Source: Arcobacter ellisii (GTDB lineage: Bacteria > Campylobacterota > Campylobacteria > Campylobacterales > Arcobacteraceae). From it: 64,000 nucleotides of DNA. Location of the stretch: positions 2,418,001-2,482,000 of the forward strand of contig NZ_CP032097.1 of assembly GCF_003544915.1 (NCBI RefSeq), written 5' to 3'. Shown here in pieces: positions 40,359-48,906 of the stretch. Every line of letters starts with the position of its first letter. Positions within the stretch are counted from its first letter, which is position 1. The translations under genes and the position numbers were made by a program. The notes beneath the pieces were generated by a model, which saw nothing but the letters and a program-made list of their open reading frames with translations, had not been told where the DNA came from and did not search any database.

Positions 40359-41237
40359 TTAAACATAACGAATTGGTAAATAATAATCCAAGATAAACTC
40401 TTCTTCACTGTTTAAAAAATGGTTTTTTTGATAAATTGTATATGAAGGACTTGGTGTTGTTTCATAACCACTTTCTATTAACCAAGTGTGATAAACCCAT
40501 TGAATAAGTTTTATAACATCTCCATATTTTCCACTTAAAGAGAATTTTGCATAAATTCCTTTTGGAACTATCAAAGTTGGAAGTGATAAATCTTTTAATT
40601 GTTCTTCTTCATTTTCTAAAACAACAATGGCAATATATTGGCACTCTTCAAGTGGAGTAATAATTGGATTATCATGATGTAATGCCATTTGTTTGTACTC
40701 TTTTATATCATTTGTATAAATCCAAGTTTGAAGTTTTTGCCAAGTTTTTTTAATAGTTCTGTCATAACCTTTGTGTCTTATATAATAACCTTTTATTTCG
40801 GGCATTTTTACTATACTTGGTTCAATTTTTGAAAAATTTATTCTTTCATTGTTTGTAGAGATTTTTTCAACTATTTTATTTGAATACTCTTTATAACCTC
40901 CATTTTTCCAATCTTTTGGAGTCATCAAAAATCTTTCTTTAAATGCTCGTAAAAAAGAGGTTTGGGAACTATATCCTGTCATTTTTGAAATATCTGTAAT
41001 AGTTGAATATTTATTTGTTATTAATAAATTTGCAGCTTTTTCAAGTCTAATTGCTTTTATACTCTCATAAATATTTTTTCCAAACTCTTCTTTAAAAATT
41101 CTATGAAGATGAAATTTACTAATATTTAATTCCAAACTTAACTCATCTATATTTATATTTGTATCAATATATTTATAAATATAGTTCATCACATCATTTG
41201 CAATTTTTGCTCGTTTTTCATAAGTTGATTTTTTCAT
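40359..41237 (-). CDS. AraC-family regulator with GyrI-like effector domain
   Basis: A 292-residue protein. Two helix-turn-helices of the AraC type occupy residues ~10-110 (LSLELNISKFHLHRIFKEEFG and DISKMTGYSSQTSFLRAFKERF). A GyrI/BmrR-like small-molecule-binding domain spans ~135-290 (KMPEIKGYYIRHKGYDRTIKKTW, GIYAKFSLSGKYGD). Such proteins (Rob, SoxS-like with GyrI) often respond to toxic or lipophilic compounds. It diverges from the aminotransferase gene, 123 bases away, and may control it. Confidence 0.87.
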   Translation of the reverse strand: MKKSTYEKRAKIANDVMNYIYKYIDTNINIDELSLELNISKFHLHRIFKEEFGKNIYESIKAIRLEKAANLLITNKYSTITDISKMTGYSSQTSFLRAFKERFLMTPKDWKNGGYKEYSNKIVEKISTNNERINFSKIEPSIVKMPEIKGYYIRHKGYDRTIKKTWQKLQTWIYTNDIKEYKQMALHHDNPIITPLEECQYIAIVVLENEEEQLKDLSLPTLIVPKGIYAKFSLSGKYGDVIKLIQWVYHTWLIESGYETTPSPSYTIYQKNHFLNSEEEFILDYYLPIRYV

Positions 41238-41360
41238 AATTTTATTATAACAATAAATGTATATAAAAATAGCAAAAATAGATAATATTTAAAGCATTTT
41301 ATGTAAAGAATAAAAAAATATTTTGATGTAAACTTTCACAAATTTAAAAAAAGGATAAAA

Positions 41361-42467
41361 ATGAAAAGATCATTTATTCGAGAAATCCTTGAAGCAATCG
41401 ACGAAGAGACTATCTCTTTTGCAGGAGGACTTCCAAGTGAAAATCTATTTCCATGTGAAGATATAAAAACTGCAACTTTAAAAGCTATGGAAAATCCCAA
41501 AATATACCAATATGGAATTAGTAATGGTATAAATGAATTAAGAGCACAAATAGCGCAGCGTTATACAAATGAAGGATTTCCTACAACAAAAGATAATATT
41601 TTAATAACAACAGGAAGCCAACAAGCTATGTATATTTTGGCAAAATATTTTGAAGGTAAAAACATAACTATAGAAGAACCTTCATATTTAGGAGCTATGA
41701 ATATATTTAGATTAAATCACTTAAATATGCAAGGAGTAAAACTTGAAAATGATGGAGTTAATATAGAAGCTTTTGAAAAAAGTTTCAAAGATACAAAATT
41801 AACTTATATAATTCCAGATTTTCAAAATCCAAGTGCAACAACTTATAGTGATGAAAAAAGAGAAGGAATAGCAAAAATCATAAAAAAATATGATGGAATT
41901 TTAATAGAAGACTCACCTTATGGTGAACTATTTTTTGATAAAAAAAATGTTTCTATTAGTTCTAAACTTCCAAAAAACTCTTTTCATTTGGGAAGTTTTT
42001 CAAAAACATTAGTTCCAAGTCTTAGAATTGGTTGGATTAGAGCTGATGAAGAGTTATTAAAATCATTGATGATAATTAAAGAGAGTATTGATTTACACTC
42101 TTGTGGAATTTCTCAATATATTTTGACTGAATATTTAAAAGATGAACAAAAATATGAAAAACATCTTCAAGAAATAAGAGATGATTATTCTAAAAAAGCT
42201 AACTTTTTTTCAGAGCAATTAAATCTTATTATGCCTGAGTTTAAACATGAAAAACCAAAAGGGGGAATGTTTTTATATGGAGCTTTTGAAGATGAAATTG
42301 ATACTTTTGCACTTGTTCAAGAGTGTTTAAAAAAGAAAGTTGTTTATGTTCCTGGAAATCAATTTTATATAGATAAAGTTCCAAATGGAGAGATTAGATT
42401 TAACTATACTCATTCATCTTTTGAACAAATTGAAAAAGGTATAAAACTTATTAAAAGTTGTCTATAA
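41361..42467 (+). CDS. PLP-dependent aminotransferase, fold type I (2-aminoadipate/multi-substrate type)
   Basis: A 368-residue class I/II aminotransferase resembling LysN or the catalytic half of MocR proteins, without a helix-turn-helix. SFAGGLPSENLFP at the start is a substrate-loop motif. TTGSQQAMYILAKYF, IPDFQNPSATT, EDSPYGE and the PLP lysine in GSFSKTLVPSLRIGW follow, and EIRFNYTHSS holds the carboxylate Arg. AAAGG lies before the ATG. It is divergent from the AraC-type regulator. Confidence 0.87.
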   Translation: MKRSFIREILEAIDEETISFAGGLPSENLFPCEDIKTATLKAMENPKIYQYGISNGINELRAQIAQRYTNEGFPTTKDNILITTGSQQAMYILAKYFEGKNITIEEPSYLGAMNIFRLNHLNMQGVKLENDGVNIEAFEKSFKDTKLTYIIPDFQNPSATTYSDEKREGIAKIIKKYDGILIEDSPYGELFFDKKNVSISSKLPKNSFHLGSFSKTLVPSLRIGWIRADEELLKSLMIIKESIDLHSCGISQYILTEYLKDEQKYEKHLQEIRDDYSKKANFFSEQLNLIMPEFKHEKPKGGMFLYGAFEDEIDTFALVQECLKKKVVYVPGNQFYIDKVPNGEIRFNYTHSSFEQIEKGIKLIKSCL

Positions 42468-42491
42468 AAAAGGCTTAATTAGCCTTTTTTA
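42466..42491. terminator. Bidirectional intrinsic terminator between aminotransferase and porin
   Basis: The perfect 10-bp stem AAAAAAGGCT / AGCCTTTTTT has loop TAATT, A-rich on one side and T-rich on the other. It overlaps the aminotransferase stop codon and lies next to the porin stop. Confidence 0.85.
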
Positions 42492-43661
42492 TTAGAATTT
42501 ATAAGATAGGTAAACTCTTGATCTATAACTCTCATCTGCTAATTTATCATAAGTTGCAAATACAAAAGTTGTTGATAAATTTTTATCAAAAGCATAAGTT
42601 GTTACATAATCAGTTTCAGAAGCTCTTTCTTGAGTTCCTGTTTTCCAAGCTGAATGCATTATTTCAAATGTTAAATCATCAATAATCTCATATCCAGCTG
42701 ATAATTTATAGGCATCTGTATCGGCCTCATAAATCCCCCCATAAATCCAAGATGCCGTATATAAATAATCTGCACCATTTCCTATTCCAGCAACAATATC
42801 TCCACTATCATCAATTGTTGTATAAGCTGCACCTAACGATAATTTATCTAGTTTAGAAGTAAGATTTATACCATAAGCTTTACCTCTTGAATTTGTATCT
42901 TCTCCATTATCTGTTTGATAAGTTTGAAATGCAATTGTAAAAGGTTTAATATCATATGCTGTTGTCACATAAAATGCTTTTGTATCATCTTTGTTTGTTG
43001 TATTACTATCTATTTGAAGATATTGAGCATCAAGATTTAGATTAGTTATTGATTTATTATTTACATATAAAGTATAAGCTCCATCTTGAATTTGTTCAAA
43101 ATCAGAAACATCTTTTACTTCAGTTCCACCACTTGCAATTTTTGTTCTATATTGTTCTTTATCCACAAAAGCTGCTAAGATTGTTGTATCTGAAATATCA
43201 TTATTTGTAACAATAACTCCTTCAAATGCCTCTTTAAATATTCTTGAACCAGAACCTTCTAAAAGTGGTGTTGAAATATATTGTCTACCAACTTTTACAG
43301 ATGAGTTATTTTTTGTATATTGAATATATGCTTGTGATAAAATAGCTCCTGATACATTTTGGTCTTTATCATAAGCTGTTGGTGCATTATCTAAATCATC
43401 AGCAGTAACTGTTGACGCTTGAACTGTAACTCCTGCGTTAAATCCATAAAAATCACCTGTCACATATGATAAATTTCCACCATTTGTCCAAATACTAACT
43501 TTTTTATCAGCTACTTCTTTTTGAAAATATTGAGATTTTATTTCACCACTTACTTTTCCCTCTTCAAAAGCCTTTGCCAGAGTATCTGCACTAAATGCTT
43601 GTGTAGATAAAAGCATTAAACTTGTTGTAATTCCTAGATGTGTTATTTTTCTCATTTTCAT
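42492..43661 (-). CDS. Outer-membrane porin, OprD-like campylobacterial family
   Basis: A 389-residue protein with a signal peptide (MRKITHLGITTSLMLLSTQAFS) and alternating amphipathic strands through its whole length. It ends in SRVYLSYKF with the C-terminal Phe used by the BAM machinery. LSQAYIQYTKNNSSVKVGRQYISTPLLEGSGSR is the typical early region of epsilonproteobacterial OprD-type porins. It should form a 16-18-strand barrel for small solutes. GGGGA precedes the ATG at 43661; a second ATG lies two codons in. Confidence 0.85.
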   Translation of the reverse strand: MKMRKITHLGITTSLMLLSTQAFSADTLAKAFEEGKVSGEIKSQYFQKEVADKKVSIWTNGGNLSYVTGDFYGFNAGVTVQASTVTADDLDNAPTAYDKDQNVSGAILSQAYIQYTKNNSSVKVGRQYISTPLLEGSGSRIFKEAFEGVIVTNNDISDTTILAAFVDKEQYRTKIASGGTEVKDVSDFEQIQDGAYTLYVNNKSITNLNLDAQYLQIDSNTTNKDDTKAFYVTTAYDIKPFTIAFQTYQTDNGEDTNSRGKAYGINLTSKLDKLSLGAAYTTIDDSGDIVAGIGNGADYLYTASWIYGGIYEADTDAYKLSAGYEIIDDLTFEIMHSAWKTGTQERASETDYVTTYAFDKNLSTTFVFATYDKLADESYRSRVYLSYKF

Positions 43662-43781
43662 GTTCCCCTTATTGTATTTGTATTAAAAGAAACTTATCAT
43701 TTTGAAGTGTGTATAAAGTAGCTAAAATATTTATTGTAGAAAAAGATAATCAATTTTTAGAAATAAATCTAAAAATTAATC

Positions 43782-44387
43782 CTATATAATTTTTGCTTTT
43801 TTTGCTCTTTTGTAATAAAAGAAGCACAAAATTGAAACTAAAAGTAGAAGTATGATGATAATATAGTGTAAATACTCTTTAATCAAACCTTCGTTATCAC
43901 CTAAGAAATAACCTAGCATTGCTAAAATTACAACCCAAATTCCTGCACCAAAACTTGTATATAAACAAAATACAAAAAGATTCATTTTTGCTAATCCAGC
44001 AGGAAAAGAGATATATTGTCTAATAACAGGTATTAATCTTCCTGAAAAAGTTGAAATATGCCCATGAGCTTTGAAAAAGTTTTCCATTTTTACAATAGTT
44101 TCTTCTTTAACAAAAAAATATTTTCCATATTTAATTAGAACTTTTCTTCCTAATTTTATTGCTAAATAGTAATTAAATAAAGCTCCTGCAAGTGAACCTA
44201 AGATTCCCATTAGAATAACTAAGTACATATTCATTTCACCCTTATATGCCAAATAACCTGCTGGTATCATTACAACTTCAGAAGGAAAAGGGAAAAAAGA
44301 ACTCTCTAAAAACATCATAATAAAAATACCTGCATAGCCTAAACTTCCAACAGTTTCAACTATAAAATTGATTATATTAGCTAACAA
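43782..44387 (-). CDS. DedA family membrane protein
   Basis: A 201-residue inner-membrane protein with about five hydrophobic segments. It has the conserved [22 protein letters not shown] and [18 protein letters not shown] (G-R-x-x-P-x-x-R) motifs of DedA/VTT proteins, implicated in lipid flipping and membrane energetics. It lies 9 bases after the phosphorylase-like gene on the same strand. Confidence 0.92.
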   Translation of the reverse strand: MLANIINFIVETVGSLGYAGIFIMMFLESSFFPFPSEVVMIPAGYLAYKGEMNMYLVILMGILGSLAGALFNYYLAIKLGRKVLIKYGKYFFVKEETIVKMENFFKAHGHISTFSGRLIPVIRQYISFPAGLAKMNLFVFCLYTSFGAGIWVVILAMLGYFLGDNEGLIKEYLHYIIIILLLLVSILCFFYYKRAKKAKII

Positions 44388-44396
44388 GAGATTCCT

Positions 44397-44915
44397 TTAA
44401 ATTAGTTTTTTCCATTTTGAAATAGAGTTATTTATAAGTTCGAATATTTTTTCATTTGTAGGTTCAATTTCATCAAAATAATCAGATACAATTTTTAATA
44501 CATAATAATCTTTGATATTCTCTTTACACTTTTGAGAAAAAAACAGAGCTTGTTTATCCACAAGTAAAGTATCTAAATTTTCATCTGTTTCAAGTTTTTT
44601 TTCAACAGTTGTGATATTAGCAAAGTTCAAACCACCAACAAAACGGTTTGTACAAAAAAGTGTTCCTAAAGCAATACTTCCATCACTACAAGAAGCTATA
44701 CTTAAATCAAATGCTTTTGAGATTGAGTAGTTTTTGAAAATATAATCCAGTGAATTAATTATTAAATCTTTACTTACTCCAGATATTATAAGTAAAATAT
44801 CATCATTAGAATATATATTATTTCCGCAAGTAGTTTTTAATTCTTTTAAATTAAAAAAATCAATAATCGGTTTTGCTTCGATTATTGATGTTGTGTGAAT
44901 TAAGATTTGTGACAT
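44397..44915 (-). CDS. Nucleoside phosphorylase-like protein, short
   Basis: A 172-residue protein that opens like purine nucleoside phosphorylase/MTAN proteins (ILIHTTSIIEAKPIIDFFNLK). Later it has LLIISGVSKDLI and a glycine-serine segment (IASCSDGSIALGTLF) where the family places its phosphate and ribose site. It lacks roughly 50 residues compared with MTAN, so activity is doubtful. A futalosine hydrolase-like role is conceivable given mqnA but not shown. Confidence 0.5.
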   Translation of the reverse strand: MSQILIHTTSIIEAKPIIDFFNLKELKTTCGNNIYSNDDILLIISGVSKDLIINSLDYIFKNYSISKAFDLSIASCSDGSIALGTLFCTNRFVGGLNFANITTVEKKLETDENLDTLLVDKQALFFSQKCKENIKDYYVLKIVSDYFDEIEPTNEKIFELINNSISKWKKLI

Positions 44916-44946
44916 AAAATCAAAATTAAGGCAAAGCCTTAATTTA

Positions 44947-45303
44947 CTATTTTTTTAACTCTTTAATTCTTGCAGCTTTACCTTTTAATCCTCTTAAGAA
45001 GTGAAGTTTAGCTCTTCTTACTCTTCCTTTTCTTACAACTTCAAAAGATTTTAAAGATTCAGAATATAATGGGAAAATTCTTTCTACACCAATTGAATTT
45101 GCACCGATTTTTCTAACTGTGAAAGTAGCATCTACACCATTTCCACTTCTAGCAATAACAATACCTTCAAAAAGCTGAATTCTTTTTTTCTCACCTTCTT
45201 TAATTTCAACACCAAGTCTTACAGTATCTCCTGCTTTGAATTGAGGAATTTGTTTTTCTGCAATTTGCGCTGCTTCGAAGCTCGCAATGTATCTATTTTT
45301 CAT
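44947..45303 (-). CDS. rplS: Large ribosomal subunit protein bL19
   Basis: A 118-residue r-protein at the 30S-50S interface. I start it at 45303 ([14 protein letters not shown]); the longer in-frame extension has no ribosome site and runs through the leader hairpin. Motifs are [42 protein letters not shown] and [20 protein letters not shown]. It follows trmD by 55 bases. AAAGGGAAA precedes the ATG. Confidence 0.95.
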   Translation of the reverse strand: MKNRYIASFEAAQIAEKQIPQFKAGDTVRLGVEIKEGEKKRIQLFEGIVIARSGNGVDATFTVRKIGANSIGVERIFPLYSESLKSFEVVRKGRVRRAKLHFLRGLKGKAARIKELKK

Positions 45304-45320
45304 TGTATTTCCCTTTGGCG

Positions 45321-45359
45321 AAAGTGCCCGCATTTGCAACTTGCGGGGTATCACACTTT
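45321..45359 (-). promoter_or_regulatory. Structured trmD-rplS intercistronic leader
   Basis: The inner GC-rich stem CCCGCA/TGCGGG (45327-45332 with 45342-45347) is nested in the outer stem AAAGTG/CACTTT (45321-45326 with 45354-45359), with an asymmetric bulge. It occupies nearly the whole gap before the rplS ribosome site. Ribosomal-protein leaders of this kind are often autoregulatory. Confidence 0.5.
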
Positions 45360-46048
45360 TATTTAAATTTTTTGTTTGTAACTAAACCTGGTCTAAAGTA
45401 TTTTGTTTTGCAAATAGCCAGATTGGTTTTTAGGTCGGCAATTTTAATATGATTTCCCTTTAAAAATTCTTTAACAACACTTAAATTTTGAAAATTTTCA
45501 GGTTTTGTAAAAGAAGGTGCTTCAAGTAAATTGTTTTCATAGCTTTCAACATCTAAAGAATCAGCATTTCCAAGGACATTATCAACATTTCTAGAAATTG
45601 CATCTGCCATTACTGTAGAAGCTAATTCTCCTCCTGTTAAAATATATTCTCCAATACTAAATACTTCATTTGCATATTTTTCAATAACTCTTTCATCAAT
45701 TCCTTCATATCTTCCACTTACAAATACAATATTTTTTTTCTTTGCTAATCTTTTTGCATCATTTTGTTTAAATGGTTTTGCAGCAGCTAGTGGGAAAATA
45801 ATATAAGCATCTTCATTTTTCTTTTTTATTTCATCTAAACAATCAAATAATGGTTGACAAAAAAGAAGCATTCCTGCTCCTCCACCTACCATTTGGTCAT
45901 CAACTTTTTTATGTTTATTAGTTGTAAAATCTCTTGGATTATAAAACTCATAAGATATAAAATTTGATTCAACTGCTCTTTTTAAAATAGAATCTTGAAA
46001 ATATGGTTCTATTAGATTAGGGAAAAGTGTAACAAATGTAAATTTCAA
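45359..46048 (-). CDS. trmD: tRNA (guanine-37-N1)-methyltransferase
   Basis: A SPOUT-class methyltransferase (229 residues from TTG at 46048) forming m1G37 in tRNAs to prevent +1 frameshifting. [16 protein letters not shown] starts the family profile. [28 protein letters not shown] and [13 protein letters not shown] form the trefoil-knot SAM site. The frame is open upstream to 46132, but TTG at 46048 with AGGGTAG eight bases before it gives the standard N-terminus. The usual neighbours rpsP and rimM are not next to it. Confidence 0.93.
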   Translation of the reverse strand: MKFTFVTLFPNLIEPYFQDSILKRAVESNFISYEFYNPRDFTTNKHKKVDDQMVGGGAGMLLFCQPLFDCLDEIKKKNEDAYIIFPLAAAKPFKQNDAKRLAKKKNIVFVSGRYEGIDERVIEKYANEVFSIGEYILTGGELASTVMADAISRNVDNVLGNADSLDVESYENNLLEAPSFTKPENFQNLSVVKEFLKGNHIKIADLKTNLAICKTKYFRPGLVTNKKFK

Positions 46049-46156
46049 AATAAAATCTACCCTTTTTTTTATTGGAATAATAGCATATTTATTTTTATTT
46101 ATAATTAAGCATTTATCCTTTACACTTCCCACCTTATTTAAACAAAAGGTTATTAC

Positions 46157-46501
46157 TTGAAATTACTAAACGGTTTTGGGAAAAAGTATTTTACACTTTC
46201 TTCAATACAAGCACACTCTGTTGCACCAAAATTACATAGTATTGTTACATCTAGTAAAAATTACTTAAATAAAAAATTATCAATATCTTCAGAAGATGAT
46301 GAAGAGGAAGAATCACCTCCAAATCTTCAAGAAAATTTATTATCTGTTTTTATACAAAATAAAAAACCTTGTCATTGTGATTGTGTCTTCAAAAGAAGAA
46401 CTGCATTAGCTGTTGCTTTATTTAAATTTATTCCAAGATGTCCTTACTATACAACCTACTTCGCATTTAGAAGAACGGGAGTTCATCCACCAATTTTCTA
46501 A
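46157..46501 (+). CDS. Small protein of unknown function with CHCDC motif
   Basis: A 114-residue frame from TTG with AAAAGG seven bases upstream. It shows three zones: a basic N-terminus (~1-43), an acidic Ser/Glu/Asp patch ([10 protein letters not shown]), then [13 protein letters not shown], a hydrophobic stretch (ALAVALFKF) and [15 protein letters not shown]. The four cysteines and one histidine could bind a metal. Codon choice is AT-rich as in its neighbours, which supports expression. I recognise no family. It lies 51 bases before metE on the same strand. Confidence 0.55.
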   Translation: MKLLNGFGKKYFTLSSIQAHSVAPKLHSIVTSSKNYLNKKLSISSEDDEEEESPPNLQENLLSVFIQNKKPCHCDCVFKRRTALAVALFKFIPRCPYYTTYFAFRRTGVHPPIF

Positions 46502-46552
46502 TTAATCTTTCAAACATAAATCAAAACAAAAAAATATACAACAGGATTAATT

Positions 46553-48823
46553 ATGCAAAAAAATTATGTGATAGGATTTCCAAGAATTGGAGAAAAAAGA
46601 GAACTTAAAAAAGTTTTAGAAAAATATTGGTCAAAACAAACAGATTTTAATGAAGTAAAATATGTAGCTGAACAACTTAAAAAAAGACATTGGAATTATC
46701 AAAAAGAGGCAAAAATTGAGTTTATTTCTTCAAATGACTTTTCATATTATGACAATATGTTAGATACATCTATTTTATTAGGAGCCATTCCAAAAAGATT
46801 TGAAAATCTAAAAGATGAAGAGTTATATTTTGCAATGGCAAGAGGAAATGAAACAAGTGTAGCAATGGAAATGACAAAATGGTTTAATACAAACTATCAT
46901 TATATTGTTCCAGAAATTTCAAAAGATACAACATTTAGATTAAATAGTAAAAAAGTAATTGAAGAATATAAAGAAGCACGTGAATTAGGGATAAAAACAA
47001 AAATAAATCTAATTGGAGCAATTACATATTTAGGTTTATCAAAAAGTGTTGATAATAGTGATGTTTTTTTACATATAAATAAAGTAATTGAAGTTTATAA
47101 AGAGTTATTAGAAGAGATTTCAAAACTTGATGATGAAATTGTAGTTCAATTTGATGAACCATTATTTGTAAAAGATTTAGATACAAAAGTTTTATCTTTA
47201 ATCAAACCAGTTTATGATGCCCTAACTTTGGTTGCACCAAACATTAAAATCGTTATAACAACATATTTTGAACATTCAAATGAAGCTACAAAAATATTAG
47301 TTAATACTCCAATTTGGGCTTTAGGTTTGGATTTTATTCATGGAGCTAAAAACTTTGAAGCTTTAGAGTTTATAAAAAACTCAAATAAAGTTTTAATTGC
47401 TGGAGTAATAGATGGAAGAAATATTTGGAAAAGTAATTTTAAAGATAAAGTAGAATTACTTGAAAAAATCTCAAAAAATGTAAATAAAGAAAATATAATA
47501 GTTGGAACTTCTTGTTCACTTTTACATGTTCCATTTACTTTAAATTATGAAGAGAAATTGGATAAAGAGATAAAATCTTGGTTAGCTTTTGCAAATGAAA
47601 AATTAAAAGAGTTATCACTTGTATCTAAACAATTTTTTGATTTCAAACTAAATTTAGAAGAGTTATCAATTATAAAAAGAAATATTGAAGATAATAATCA
47701 AAGAAAAATCTCTTCTAAAATTCATAATAAAGAAATTCAAGATGAAATAAAAAATCTTAAAATTTTTGAAAGAGTTGATAAATTCCAAGATAGAATCAAA
47801 ATTCAAAGAGAATTTTTCAAATATGATTTTTTAACAACTACAACTATTGGTTCATTCCCTCAAACACCTGAAATTAGAGAAAATAGAAAACAATATAAAG
47901 CAAATGCTATTTCAAAAGAACAATATGAAAATGAAATCAAAAAATATATTGATGATTGTGTAGCTTTTCAAGATGAAATTGGACTTGATGTTTTAGTTCA
48001 CGGAGAACCAGAAAGAAATGATATGGTTGAATATTTTGGTGAATTGATGGATGGTTTTGCCTTTACACAAAATGCTTGGGTTCAATCTTATGGTAGTCGT
48101 TGTGTAAAACCACCTTTAATTTATGGTGATGTTTCAAGACCTAATCCAATGACTGTTGAGTGGATTAAATATGCTCAAAGTAAAACTAAAAAAGTTATGA
48201 AAGGGATGTTAACAGGACCAGTTACTATTTTAAATTGGTCATTTGTAAGAGATGATATATCAAGAAATGAAGTTGCAAAGCAAATTGCATTTGCTATAAA
48301 TAAAGAAGTAAATGATTTACAAAATGCTGGAATAAAAATGATTCAAGTTGATGAAGCAGCATTTAAAGAAGGTTATCCATTAAGAGCTGAAAATATAAAA
48401 GCTTATGAAAACTGGGCAGTTGATAATTTCAAATTAAGTGTTAGTTGTGCAAAAGCAGACACTCAAATTCATACACACATGTGTTATAGCGAATTTAATG
48501 ACATCATTAAAACTATTGAAGCTATGGATGCTGATGTAATTTCAATTGAAACTGCACGTAGTGGAAATAGACTTTTAAAGATTTTTAAAGAAGTAGCTTA
48601 TAAACAAGAAATTGGTCCTGGAATTTATGATATTCATAGCCCAAGAGTTCCAAGTGTTGAAGAGATGGTAACACAAATTGAAGCTTTAATCGAAGTTTTA
48701 CCAAAAGAGCAATTATGGATAAATCCTGATTGTGGATTAAAAACTAGAAAATGGCCAGAAGTTAAACAGAGTTTAAAAAATATGGTTGAAGCAGTAAAAA
48801 TTGTAAAAGAAAAAACTTGCTAG
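46553..48823 (+). CDS. metE: Cobalamin-independent methionine synthase
   Basis: A 756-residue enzyme that transfers methyl from 5-methyltetrahydropteroyl-triglutamate to homocysteine. The N-terminal half starts NYVIGFPRIGEKRELKK. The C-terminal catalytic half carries TTTTIGSFPQTPEIR. The zinc ligands are in IHTHMCYSEF (His and Cys), SIETARS (Glu) and NPDCGLKTRKW (Cys), and MIQVDEAAFKEG is also present. GGATTA precedes the ATG. Two hairpins end the gene. Confidence 0.96.
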   Translation: MQKNYVIGFPRIGEKRELKKVLEKYWSKQTDFNEVKYVAEQLKKRHWNYQKEAKIEFISSNDFSYYDNMLDTSILLGAIPKRFENLKDEELYFAMARGNETSVAMEMTKWFNTNYHYIVPEISKDTTFRLNSKKVIEEYKEARELGIKTKINLIGAITYLGLSKSVDNSDVFLHINKVIEVYKELLEEISKLDDEIVVQFDEPLFVKDLDTKVLSLIKPVYDALTLVAPNIKIVITTYFEHSNEATKILVNTPIWALGLDFIHGAKNFEALEFIKNSNKVLIAGVIDGRNIWKSNFKDKVELLEKISKNVNKENIIVGTSCSLLHVPFTLNYEEKLDKEIKSWLAFANEKLKELSLVSKQFFDFKLNLEELSIIKRNIEDNNQRKISSKIHNKEIQDEIKNLKIFERVDKFQDRIKIQREFFKYDFLTTTTIGSFPQTPEIRENRKQYKANAISKEQYENEIKKYIDDCVAFQDEIGLDVLVHGEPERNDMVEYFGELMDGFAFTQNAWVQSYGSRCVKPPLIYGDVSRPNPMTVEWIKYAQSKTKKVMKGMLTGPVTILNWSFVRDDISRNEVAKQIAFAINKEVNDLQNAGIKMIQVDEAAFKEGYPLRAENIKAYENWAVDNFKLSVSCAKADTQIHTHMCYSEFNDIIKTIEAMDADVISIETARSGNRLLKIFKEVAYKQEIGPGIYDIHSPRVPSVEEMVTQIEALIEVLPKEQLWINPDCGLKTRKWPEVKQSLKNMVEAVKIVKEKTC

Positions 48824-48884
48824 AGCTTTGCTCTAGTAAGAATATGTTTTGTCATAACTTAATTATGATAAAACATATTTTTAG
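48816..48884 (+). terminator. Tandem hairpins / terminator after metE
   Basis: The first hairpin is CTTGCTAGAGC-TTT-GCTCTAGTAAG (48816-48840). The second has 17-base arms at 48841-48857 and 48863-48879 with one G-U pair and loop CTTAA, followed by TTTTT. The second is a strong intrinsic terminator; the first overlaps the metE stop codon. Confidence 0.8.
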
Positions 48885-48906
48885 ATAATATTCGGGAATT
48901 ATAAAA

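Noticed and set aside
46502-46552. Riboswitch before metE
   Set aside because: The 51-base gap is too short for a SAM or cobalamin riboswitch and shows no fitting stems.
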